Shown: piece by piece, positions 1-5,079 of the stretch
Position numbering within the stretch: position 1 is the first letter of the stretch
Layout: every line of letters starts with the position of its first letter
Assembly (NCBI GenBank): GCA_007125735.1
Contig: SLCP01000199.1
Coordinates: 1-5,079 of the forward strand
DNA: 5,079 nt
From: Coriobacteriia bacterium
Lineage (GTDB): Bacteria > Actinomycetota > Coriobacteriia > Anaerosomatales > SLCP01
Reading direction: 5' to 3'
Position numbers and translations under genes: made by a program
The notes under the pieces: generated by a model
Databases searched by the model: none
Seen by the model: only the letters and a program-made list of their open reading frames with translations
Told to the model about the DNA's origin: nothing

Positions 1-1254
1 GACAGTTCCGACCAGCTCTCCTGCTCGTTTTGCGGGAAGAGCCAGCGGCAGGTCCGCAAGCTCATCGCCGGACCGGGCGTCTACATCTGCGACGAGTGCA
101 TCGAGCTCTGTAACGATATCGTCGAAGACGAGTTGCCTGCCGAGTCGATCGCTCCTGCGGTAGACGAGGAACTCCCCACGCCGCAGCAGATCCTCGCGAC
201 GCTCAACGACTACGTTGTGGGGCAGGAGCGGGCCAAGAAGGTGCTCGCGGTCGCGGTCTACAACCACTACAAGCGCATCCGCGCGACACCGGCTTCCGGC
301 GGCGAGGAGGTCGAGCTCTCCAAGAGCAACATCCTCATGCTCGGCCCGACCGGCTGCGGCAAGACGCTGCTCGCCCAGACACTCGCCCGCATCCTCAAGG
401 TGCCCTTCGCTATCGCCGACGCGACCGCGCTCACCGAGGCCGGCTACGTGGGCGAGGACGTCGAGAACATCCTGCTCAAGCTCATTACCGCCGCTGACTT
501 CGACGTCAAGCGCGCCGAGGTCGGCATCGTCTACATCGACGAGATCGACAAGGTCGCGCGCAAGGCCGAGAACCTCTCGATCACGCGCGACGTGTCGGGC
601 GAGGGCGTGCAGCAGGCGCTGCTGAAGATCCTCGAGGGCACCGAGGCTGCCGTGCCGCCTCAGGGTGGGCGCAAGCACCCGCAACAGGAGCTCATCCGCA
701 TCGACACGACCAACGTGCTGTTCATCCTCGGCGGGGCGTTCGTGGGACTCGAAAAGATCGTCGCGGACCGTGTGGGCAAGAAGGGACTCGGCTTTGGGGC
801 CGATCTCCAAGACGCCTCGAAGCACGCGACCGGCGAGCTCTTTGGCCAGGTGCTGCCGGAGGACTTGCACGCGTTCGGCCTCATCCCCGAGTTCGTGGGC
901 AGGCTGCCGGTCGTGGCTTCCGTCGATGACCTGACCGAGGACGACCTCGTCGAGATCCTCACCGGTCCCAAGAACGCGCTCGTCAAGCAGTATCGCCGCC
1001 TGTTCGAGCTCGAAGGCGTCGAACTGAGCTTCACCGAAGAGGCGCTCCGCGCGGTCGCGCGTCAGGCGATCACGCGCGGCACCGGCGCACGCGGCTTGCG
1101 GTCGATCCTCGAGAGTCTGCTGCTCGACACGATGTACGAGCTGCCGGACGCCACCGACATCGATAAGGTCGTGGTGACCGAGGAGACCGTCGAAGGCGCC
1201 GTGCCGCCAACGCTCGTGCGCGGCGGGGGCAGCGAGTCCGAGGCGACCGCGTAG
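1..1254 (+). CDS. clpX: ATP-dependent Clp protease ATP-binding subunit ClpX (5' end missing)
   Basis: ClpX is a hexameric AAA+ unfoldase that recognises tagged or native substrates, unfolds them and feeds them into the ClpP peptidase in the cytoplasm. The frame is open from base 1 to the TAG at 1252-1254, giving 417 visible residues; about 5-10 N-terminal residues with the start codon lie outside the window. A TTG at 133 is in frame but is not the start, because the N-terminal zinc-binding domain lies before it. In visible numbering I see zinc cysteines C8, C11, C30 and C33; Walker A GPTGCGKT at 115-122; pore loop GYVG at 148-151; Walker B IDEID at 179-183; RKH pore loop at 224-226; the ClpP-docking LGF tripeptide at 263-265 (IGF in E. 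coli); arginine finger in PEFVGR, R301; and sensor-2 GTGARGLR at 360-367. All key residues are intact and the length is usual. No clear plus-strand terminator with a U-tract follows; minus-strand RNA units converge on its 3' end. Confidence 0.98.
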   Translation, partial: DSSDQLSCSFCGKSQRQVRKLIAGPGVYICDECIELCNDIVEDELPAESIAPAVDEELPTPQQILATLNDYVVGQERAKKVLAVAVYNHYKRIRATPASGGEEVELSKSNILMLGPTGCGKTLLAQTLARILKVPFAIADATALTEAGYVGEDVENILLKLITAADFDVKRAEVGIVYIDEIDKVARKAENLSITRDVSGEGVQQALLKILEGTEAAVPPQGGRKHPQQELIRIDTTNVLFILGGAFVGLEKIVADRVGKKGLGFGADLQDASKHATGELFGQVLPEDLHAFGLIPEFVGRLPVVASVDDLTEDDLVEILTGPKNALVKQYRRLFELEGVELSFTEEALRAVARQAITRGTGARGLRSILESLLLDTMYELPDATDIDKVVVTEETVEGAVPPTLVRGGGSESEATA

Positions 1255-1297
1255 CTTGCGGTGCGCACGCTCGCGCTGCGGCCCAGCGTGAAATCAG

Positions 1298-1337
1298 CGG
1301 AAAACGAGGAAGGCACCGGTTTCGGCCGGTGCCTTCC
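1298..1337 (-). terminator. Rho-independent terminator of small RNA copy A
   Basis: A perfect 12-bp stem, GGAAGGCACCGG paired with CCGGTGCCTTCC (1308-1319 and 1326-1337), with a 6-nt loop. Read on the minus strand it is followed by TCGTTTT. On the plus strand no T-run follows, so it is oriented for minus-strand transcription. It lies 53 bp past the clpX stop and could also slow clpX readthrough. Confidence 0.8.
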
Positions 1338-1429
1338 ATGCATGTGAGGAAGGCTTCCGTCCTCGCAGCCGAATTCCTCGGCCGGTCGGGGTCCGTCGCC
1401 TGCCACGGGCGATCGGTCGGTTACCTTCG
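1301..1429 (-). ncRNA. Structured small RNA, copy A of a tandem pair (unrecognised family)
   Basis: Predicted minus-strand RNA of about 129 nt, from a start near 1429 to the T-run at 1304-1301. Helices seen, in RNA order: P1, 6 bp, GAAGGT (1428-1423) with GCCTTC (1354-1349), ending in a U.G pair; P2, 8 bp with one bulge, CCG-A-TCGCC (1416-1408) with GGCGACGG (1400-1393), loop CGTGGCA; P3, 7 bp, 1384-1378 with 1372-1366, including one G.U; a single-stranded linker CTCACATGCAT (1348-1338); then the terminator hairpin 1337-1308. P1 begins 8 nt after the -10 box, so it sits at the very 5' end of the transcript. Copy B at 1513-1645 has the same order of helices, a shared 11-mer CGTGGCAGGCG and a shared 14-mer CTCACATGCATGGA. 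The function is unknown: a trans-acting sRNA or a protein-binding RNA are both possible. An extragenic repeat is the alternative, but the conserved pairing and strand-specific wobbles argue for RNA. Confidence 0.72.
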
Positions 1430-1435
1430 GGAGAA

Positions 1436-1464
1436 AGTATACCCCAGAATGAACGAGGGGGGAA
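1436..1464 (-). promoter_or_regulatory. Putative promoter of small RNA copy A
   Basis: Minus-strand -10 box TATACT at 1441-1436. The best -35 at a 17-bp spacing is the poor TTCCCC at 1464-1459, so an activator may be needed. The predicted start near 1429 places helix P1 at the 5' end of the RNA, which supports the assignment. Confidence 0.5.
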
Positions 1465-1474
1465 CCAGCAGTTT

Positions 1475-1505
1475 TGTGGCGGTGTTCCGGAGCCACAGGT
1501 GGAAC
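1475..1505. promoter_or_regulatory. Overlapping dyads upstream of small RNA copy A
   Basis: TGTGGC (1475-1480) and GCCACA (1492-1497) form a perfect 6-bp inverted repeat with an 11-bp gap. A second dyad, GTTCC (1484-1488) and GGAAC (1501-1505), overlaps it. The first is centred about 57 bp upstream of the predicted start of copy A, a usual place for an activator site. It also lies just past the copy B terminator. No regulator can be named and such dyads may occur by chance. Confidence 0.25.
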
Positions 1506-1510
1506 AGACA

Positions 1511-1551
1511 CCAGAAAAGGGGAGGGCACCGGCTTCTGGACGGTGCCCTCC
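1511..1551 (-). terminator. Rho-independent terminator of small RNA copy B
   Basis: A perfect 11-bp stem, GGAGGGCACCG (1521-1531) and CGGTGCCCTCC (1541-1551), with a 9-nt loop. On the minus strand CCTTTTCTGG follows. The arms share a GGNNGGCACCG core with the terminator of copy A, while the loops differ. It separates copy B from the promoter of copy A, so the two RNAs are probably independent transcripts. Confidence 0.8.
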
Positions 1552-1645
1552 ATGCATGTGAGAAAGCTTCCCGTTCGCTGGCCGAGAACCCGTCTCGACC
1601 GTATGCCCCTTCCGCCTGCCACGAGCGTCGGGCGGGTGCTTTCTA
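1513..1645 (-). ncRNA. Structured small RNA, copy B of a tandem pair (unrecognised family)
   Basis: Predicted minus-strand RNA of about 133 nt, from a start near 1645 to just past the T-run at 1518-1515. Helices in RNA order: P1, 7 bp, AGAAAGC (1644-1638) with GCTTTCT (1567-1561); P2, 5 bp, CCGCC (1635-1631) with GGCGG (1616-1612), with a 14-nt loop that carries the shared CGTGGCA; P3, 8 bp, GGTCGAGA (1600-1593) with TCTCGGCC (1587-1580), including one U.G; linker CACATGCAT (1560-1552); then the terminator hairpin 1551-1521. Compared with copy A, P1 shows a G-C to A-U exchange and a U.G to C-G exchange, so pairing is kept while sequence changes. The two RNAs probably arose by duplication and both seem maintained. 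No resemblance to tRNA, 6S RNA, tmRNA or RNase P is seen; the function is unknown. Confidence 0.72.
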
Positions 1646-1685
1646 GTGGCGAGTATATACCAAGATTGCGAAAGATGAAAGCACC
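1635..1685. repeat. 9-bp perfect inverted repeat flanking the promoter of small RNA copy B
   Basis: GGTGCTTTC (1635-1643) and GAAAGCACC (1677-1685) are exact reverse complements separated by 33 bp. The left arm is the 5' end of small RNA B and forms part of its P1; the right arm overlaps the -35 candidate. The promoter's -10 box lies between them. Two half-sites for a dimeric regulator are a reasonable reading. A plus-strand readthrough RNA could also fold here. Confidence 0.5.
1652..1680 (-). promoter_or_regulatory. Putative promoter of small RNA copy B
   Basis: Minus-strand -10 box TATACT at 1657-1652, with a weak -35 candidate TTTCAT at 1680-1675 at 17-bp spacing. TGG-TATATA overlapping it could act as an extended -10. 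The predicted start near 1645 is at the first base of helix P1, as in copy A. A 9-bp inverted repeat flanks this promoter. Confidence 0.55.
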
Positions 1686-1735
1686 TTAAGACAAGGGGAC
1701 TGCGTGGATTCTGTGGAGGCACTGCAGCTGACGGG

Positions 1736-1776
1736 AAGCGAGGGACGGCGCCGGCTCTTGCGCGCCGACGCCGTCC
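1736..1776 (-). terminator. Terminator-like hairpin of unit C
   Basis: A 13-bp stem: 1743-1755 pairs with 1764-1776 around an 8-nt loop. One pair (1751/1768) is G.U on the minus strand but C.A on the plus strand, which favours the minus strand. The following minus-strand CTCGCTT is poor in T, so termination would be weak or Rho-assisted. Confidence 0.45.
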
Positions 1777-1808
1777 ATCGTGAAGAGAGCACCCCTGAGG
1801 GTGATCTC
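1736..1808 (-). ncRNA. Possible third short minus-strand RNA (unit C)
   Basis: A minus-strand transcript of about 73 nt is suggested by a TATACT box at 1820-1815 followed at once by a hairpin (1809-1805 and 1803-1799 pairing with 1794-1790 and 1788-1784: 10 bp with one mismatch, 4-nt loop). A second, 13-bp hairpin follows at 1776-1743. It does not share the CGTGGCAGGCG or CTCACATGCATGGA motifs of copies A and B, so it is not a clear third paralogue. The same hairpins could instead belong to a plus-strand leader of valS if transcription began upstream. Confidence 0.35.
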
Positions 1809-1814
1809 TCCTAC

Positions 1815-1843
1815 AGTATACGACCGATCTTGCCCGCCATAAA
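1815..1843 (-). promoter_or_regulatory. Putative promoter of unit C
   Basis: Minus-strand -10 box TATACT at 1820-1815, identical to those of copies A and B, with a weak -35 candidate TTTATG at 1843-1838 at 17-bp spacing. It is divergent from the valS promoter, whose elements start at 1860. Confidence 0.4.
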
Positions 1844-1859
1844 GGGCGCATTCCCTCGG

Positions 1860-1889
1860 TGCACATCTCCTCGGCGACTAGGTTAGAAT
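1860..1889 (+). promoter_or_regulatory. Putative sigma-70-type promoter of valS
   Basis: A TGCACA -35-like box (1860-1865), an 18-bp spacer and a TAGAAT -10 box (1884-1889). A start near 1896 would give a leader of about 33 nt before the valS ATG. That leader is too short for a T-box, and no T-box sequence is seen upstream. Confidence 0.5.
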
Positions 1890-1907
1890 CATCCCACTGT
1901 CCGCAGC

Positions 1908-1918
1908 GAGGAAGAGGA
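1908..1918 (+). promoter_or_regulatory. Purine-rich ribosome binding site before valS
   Basis: GAGGAAGAGGA contains two GAGG cores. The second (1914-1917) is 11 nt from the valS ATG, slightly long. The first is 6 nt from the ATG of the mini-ORF at 1918. Confidence 0.6.
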
Positions 1919-1932
1919 TGCGCACCGTATGA
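1918..1932 (+). other. Four-codon mini-ORF (M-R-T-V-stop) overlapping the valS start
   Basis: ATG CGC ACC GTA TGA lies in the valS leader; its stop (1930-1932) overlaps the valS ATG (1929-1931). GAGG at 1908-1911 sits 6 nt before this ATG, a better spacing than the valS one. The last sense codon is for valine. It may be a translational coupling device or chance. Confidence 0.25.
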
Positions 1933-4628
1933 GTGAGCTGCCCAAGGCATACGATCCCAAGGCCGTCGAGGGTCCGGTCTTCGCCTCGTGGACGGAGGGG
2001 CGCTACTTCGAGCAGCATCCGCTCGCGAACGGGGTACGGCCCTTCTCGGTGGCCATCCCGCCGCCCAACGTCACCGGCTCGCTCCACATGGGCCACGCGC
2101 TCAACAACACCATCCAGGACGTGGTCGTGCGCCGCGTGCGTATGACCGGCCGCCCCACGCGCTGGGTCGTGGGTACCGATCATGCGGGCATCGCCACGCA
2201 GAACAAGGTCGAGCAGAAACTGGCTGCCGAGGGGACCTCGCGCCACGATCTGGGCCGCGACGCGTTCGTCGAGGCGTGCTGGGAGTGGCGTCGCGAGCAT
2301 GGTTCGACCATCATCACGCAGCTCAAGGCGATGGGGTGTTCGTGCGACTACTCCGACGAGTGGTTCACGATGGACCCGACCTACCAGGAGGCGGTGCGCA
2401 AGGTCTTCGTCGACTGGTACGAAGCCGGCCTCATCTACCGAGGCAAGCGCATCATCAACTGGTGTCCGCGCTGTTCGACCGCGCTCTCCGACATCGAGGT
2501 CGAGCACGAGGACCTCGACAGCAACCTGTGGCACTTCCGCTACCCGCTCGCCGAGCCGGCCGCCGACGGCCGCGACCACGTGGTCGTCGCCACGACGCGT
2601 CCCGAGACGATGCTCGGCGACACGTGCGTCGCCGTCCACCCGGATGACGACCGCTACCGCGACATCGTGGGCGCCACGGTGGTGCTGCCGCTCCTCGGCC
2701 GGGAGATCCCCGTGGTTGCGGACAGCTACGTCGACCCGTCGTTTGGGACCGGTGCGGTCAAGGTCACACCCGCGCATGACCCCAACGACTTCGAGATCGC
2801 CGAGCGCCACGGGTGCGCCAAGGTCAACATCATGAACGCCGATGCGACCATCTCCGAGGAGGGCGGGCCCTACGCCGGGCTCGATCGCTACGAGGCGCGC
2901 CGTCGCATCGTCGCCGATATGGAAGCCGCAGGCCTGCTCGCAGACACCGACCCGCACGTCCACTCGGTCGGACATTGCTACCGCTGCCACACCACGATCG
3001 AGCCGTGGCTCTCCGACCAGTGGTTCGTCGACATGCAGCCGCTTGCCGCACCCGCGATCGAGGCGGTGCGCGACGGGCGCGTCACATTCCACCCCAAGCG
3101 GTGGGAGAACGTCTACTACCACTGGATGGAGAACATCCGCGACTGGTGCATCTCGCGCCAGCTGTGGTGGGGCCACCGCATCCCGGTGTTCTACTGCGAC
3201 GCGCCGGAGTGCGACACCTCAGCCGTCGCCTCCATGACCGATCTGGCCGAGTGCCCCGCGTGCGGCGGACCGGTGCGCCAAGACGAGGACGTGCTCGACA
3301 CGTGGTTCTCCTCGCAACTGTGGCCGTTCGCGACGTTCGGCTGGCCGGAGCACACGCCCGAGCTCGACTACTTCTACCCCACGAGCGTGCTCTCGACCGC
3401 GCGCGACATCCTGTTCCTCTGGGTCGCGCGCATGATCATGAGCGGCATGTATTGCGTGGATGACAAGATCCCCTTCGACGATGTCATCATCCACCCCACG
3501 GTCTTCAACGCCGAGGGCAAGCGCATGAGCAAGTCGCTCGGAACCGGCATCGACCCGCTCGACCTCATGGAGAAGTACGGTGCCGACGGCATGCGCTTCG
3601 GCCTCATGCTCCAGACCACCGGCAGCCAGGATATCCGCTTCTCCGAGGAGAAGCTGCTCTCGAGCCGCAACTTCGCCAACAAGATCTGGAACGCGAGCCG
3701 CTTCGTCTTCATGAACCTCGGCGAGGACTACGAGCCCGGCCCGCCCGAGGTCGCTACCGTCGCCGACGCCTGGATCCTCTCGCGCCTCGCCGGACTCGCG
3801 GCGACCGTCGACGAGGGGCTTGCGACGTACCAGTTCGGCGAGGTCGCCCGCGCGCTCTACGAGTTCTTCTGGAGCGAGTTCTGCGACTGGTACATCGAGC
3901 TGTCGAAGATCCGCCTGACCGCCGGTGCGCGCGGCGATGCGACCGCCGACGACCGCGCCGCGCGTCTCGCCGCGCAGCGCAACCTCGTGTTCGTGCTCGA
4001 CACGGCGCTGCGTCTGTTGCACCCGATGATGCCGTTCGTGACCGAGGAGATCTGGCGCCGCCTCCCGCTCGATGAGGCCGAGCGCGCTCCCTCGCTCATG
4101 GTCGCGGCCTGGCCCAACCCGGCCGGGCTTACCGGCTACCTCGACGAGGGCGCCGAGCGCTCCGTGAGCCGCATGCTCGAGATCGTCGTCGCGGTGCGTG
4201 CTGTCCGCGCCCGCTACAACATCTCGCCCAAGCAGGGCCTCAGCGTCGTGATCCGCACGCAGGCCGCGACCGACGACGAGATGCTCGCCGCCGAGTTCGG
4301 CTACGTGCACGCGCTCGCGGGCATCGACTCGGTCTCGGCGGGTGTCGATGCCGTCAAGCCGCCGCACTCGGTGAGCTCGGTGGCCGCCGGTATGGAGGTC
4401 TACGTGCCGCTCGAGGGCATCGTCGACTTCGACGCCGAGCGCGCGCGGGTCGCGAAGACGCTCGCGTCTGCGGCGGAAGACCTCGCCAAGGTCGAGCGCA
4501 AGCTCGCCAACGAGGGCTTCCTCGCCAAGGCCGCGCCCGAGGTCGTCGCCAAGGAGCGCGCCAAGGAGGCCGAGCTCGCCGAGAAGGTCGGCGCGCTGCG
4601 CACCCAGCTCGACGAGCTCGAGGGGTAG
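1929..4628 (+). CDS. valS: Valyl-tRNA synthetase
   Basis: ValRS, a class I aminoacyl-tRNA synthetase, attaches valine to tRNA-Val in the cytoplasm and hydrolyses mischarged Thr-tRNA-Val. The 899-residue length is usual. The ATG at 1929 follows a purine-rich RBS and gives the expected short N-terminus. Visible in order: PPPNVTG at 44-50 and HMGH (HIGH motif) at 53-56; zinc cysteines C179/C182 pairing with C350/C353; CP1 editing domain with TTRPET at 222-227 and HDPND at 283-287; a second four-cysteine site C423/C428/C442/C445; DTWFSS just after; RMSKS (the KMSKS loop with Arg first) at 532-536; an anticodon-binding helical domain from about W615 to 760; and an Ala/Glu/Lys-rich C-terminal coiled coil at about 834-899 that contacts the tRNA. 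No frameshift or missing catalytic residue is seen. It is likely co-transcribed with folC, 10 bp downstream. Long minus-strand open frames opposite it are high-GC shadows. Confidence 0.98.
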   Translation: MSELPKAYDPKAVEGPVFASWTEGRYFEQHPLANGVRPFSVAIPPPNVTGSLHMGHALNNTIQDVVVRRVRMTGRPTRWVVGTDHAGIATQNKVEQKLAAEGTSRHDLGRDAFVEACWEWRREHGSTIITQLKAMGCSCDYSDEWFTMDPTYQEAVRKVFVDWYEAGLIYRGKRIINWCPRCSTALSDIEVEHEDLDSNLWHFRYPLAEPAADGRDHVVVATTRPETMLGDTCVAVHPDDDRYRDIVGATVVLPLLGREIPVVADSYVDPSFGTGAVKVTPAHDPNDFEIAERHGCAKVNIMNADATISEEGGPYAGLDRYEARRRIVADMEAAGLLADTDPHVHSVGHCYRCHTTIEPWLSDQWFVDMQPLAAPAIEAVRDGRVTFHPKRWENVYYHWMENIRDWCISRQLWWGHRIPVFYCDAPECDTSAVASMTDLAECPACGGPVRQDEDVLDTWFSSQLWPFATFGWPEHTPELDYFYPTSVLSTARDILFLWVARMIMSGMYCVDDKIPFDDVIIHPTVFNAEGKRMSKSLGTGIDPLDLMEKYGADGMRFGLMLQTTGSQDIRFSEEKLLSSRNFANKIWNASRFVFMNLGEDYEPGPPEVATVADAWILSRLAGLAATVDEGLATYQFGEVARALYEFFWSEFCDWYIELSKIRLTAGARGDATADDRAARLAAQRNLVFVLDTALRLLHPMMPFVTEEIWRRLPLDEAERAPSLMVAAWPNPAGLTGYLDEGAERSVSRMLEIVVAVRAVRARYNISPKQGLSVVIRTQAATDDEMLAAEFGYVHALAGIDSVSAGVDAVKPPHSVSSVAAGMEVYVPLEGIVDFDAERARVAKTLASAAEDLAKVERKLANEGFLAKAAPEVVAKERAKEAELAEKVGALRTQLDELEG

Positions 4629-4638
4629 GGCCGGGCCG

Positions 4639-5079
4639 GTGGCGGCCGAGGCCGACTCCGCGACGGGTTCCAGGGCCGGCAGAGGCCGCGCCTTCACCTA
4701 CGCCGACGCGCTCGCCGCGCTCTCCTCGGCGCTGACCTTCGGCATCAACCCGTCGCTCGCGCCCATCACGGCGATGGCCGAGGCGCTCGGCCGCCCGCAC
4801 GACACGTTCGCGAGCGTGCAGGTGACCGGCACCAACGGCAAGTCATCGACCGCGCGTCTTACCGCGGCGCTGCTGCGTGCGCACGGGATGCGCGTCGGCC
4901 TCTACACGAGCCCGGAGCTGCACTCCTACACCGAGCGCATCGAGATCGACGGCGTGCCGGTGGCCGAGGAGGAGTTCGCCGCCGCCGTGGCTGCCGCGCT
5001 CGATGTCGCGGACACGCTCGCTGCGGGCTCGCCTCCCGCATCCGGCCCCGCTGCAGCCACGTCGCCCGTCGCCGGCTCC
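4639..5079 (+). CDS. folC: Bifunctional folylpolyglutamate synthase / dihydrofolate synthase FolC (3' end missing)
   Basis: FolC, an ATP-dependent Mur-ligase-fold enzyme, joins L-glutamate to dihydropteroate and/or extends the folate polyglutamate tail in the cytoplasm. The GTG at 4639, 10 bp after the valS stop, opens a frame that runs 147 codons to the window end. It gives the usual N-terminus after an Ala/Gly/Arg-rich extension of about 17 residues. Visible: F19-TYADALAAL and FGINPSLAPI (34-43), typical of FolC; P-loop TGTNGKSST at 63-71, where the usual GKGS reads GKSS; and TSPELHSYTERI at 90-101, where the usual SPHL reads SPEL. After about residue 128 comes a Pro/Ala/Ser-rich stretch running to the edge, which looks like a loop insertion. 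The AGGGG around the valS stop is a distant RBS, so expression may depend on coupling to valS. The assignment is secure; whether it has one or both activities cannot be read here. Confidence 0.93.
   Translation, partial: MAAEADSATGSRAGRGRAFTYADALAALSSALTFGINPSLAPITAMAEALGRPHDTFASVQVTGTNGKSSTARLTAALLRAHGMRVGLYTSPELHSYTERIEIDGVPVAEEEFAAAVAAALDVADTLAAGSPPASGPAAATSPVAGS

Noticed and set aside
133..135. TTG as start of clpX
   Set aside because: The frame is open upstream and encodes the ClpX zinc-binding cysteines, so the true start is before the window.
1301..1645. 6S RNA, actinobacterial 6C RNA, tmRNA or a known riboswitch
   Set aside because: About 130 nt with three helices and its own terminator does not fit the long bulged rod of 6S RNA; the C-rich twin loops of 6C RNA are absent; no tRNA-like or known aptamer core is seen. 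A database search would settle it.
1308..1776. CRISPR array, insertion sequence ends or simple REP elements
   Set aside because: Only two similar units, without regular spacers, transposase or target duplications. The units carry promoters, terminators and compensatory pairing, which simple palindromic repeats do not explain, though genome copy number should be checked.
1700..1928. T-box riboswitch controlling valS
   Set aside because: No T-box antiterminator sequence (GGTGGNACCGCG type) or specifier stem is visible on the plus strand, and the likely promoter leaves a leader of only about 33 nt.
1062..1950. Several open frames on both strands across the clpX-valS gap (for example 1329-1646 plus, 1294-1950 minus)
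   Set aside because: They run through hairpins and repeats, overlap clpX or valS, lack RBSs and have compositions (Arg, Pro, Gly rich) typical of shadow frames in GC-rich DNA.
1878..4697. Long minus-strand open frames opposite valS (432 and 492 codons)
   Set aside because: They mirror the third-position GC bias of valS; the plus-strand frame has every ValRS motif. The minus translations show no family signature.

Overview
The window is high-GC bacterial chromosome carrying conserved housekeeping genes in the order clpX - valS - folC, all on the plus strand. The GC-rich codon usage, the clpX/valS/folC neighbourhood and the ValRS type (two CxxC/CxnC zinc sites plus a C-terminal coiled coil) fit a high-GC actinobacterium, possibly Coriobacteriia. 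That placement is an inference, not a proof.

Layout. Positions 1-1254 hold clpX without its first few codons. Positions 1255-1928 are a 674-bp gap without a credible protein gene. Positions 1929-4628 hold a complete valS, and 4639-5079 hold the 5' part of folC, which is cut by the window end. ValS and folC are 10 bp apart and probably co-transcribed from a promoter just upstream of valS (about 1860-1889). ClpX unfolds substrates for ClpP. ValS charges tRNA-Val. FolC makes dihydrofolate and/or folylpolyglutamates.

The interesting part is the clpX-valS gap. Read on the minus strand it contains two similar units in tandem (about 1645->1513 and 1429->1301). Each has a TATACT -10 box, a closing helix starting 8-9 nt downstream of it, two internal hairpins, a single-stranded CACATGCAT linker and a strong GC-rich terminator hairpin followed by a TTTT run. 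The two copies have diverged in sequence but keep the same pairings. They show compensatory changes in the closing helix, and every wobble pair I found is G.U only on the minus strand. I read them as a tandem pair of structured small RNAs of about 130 nt that I do not recognise. A third, shorter unit (about 1808->1736) has the same -10 box and a 5' hairpin plus a terminator-like hairpin, but does not share the rest of the structure. A 9-bp inverted repeat flanks the promoter of the second RNA and a dyad lies upstream of the first, suggesting regulation. A four-codon ORF with a Val codon overlaps the valS start.
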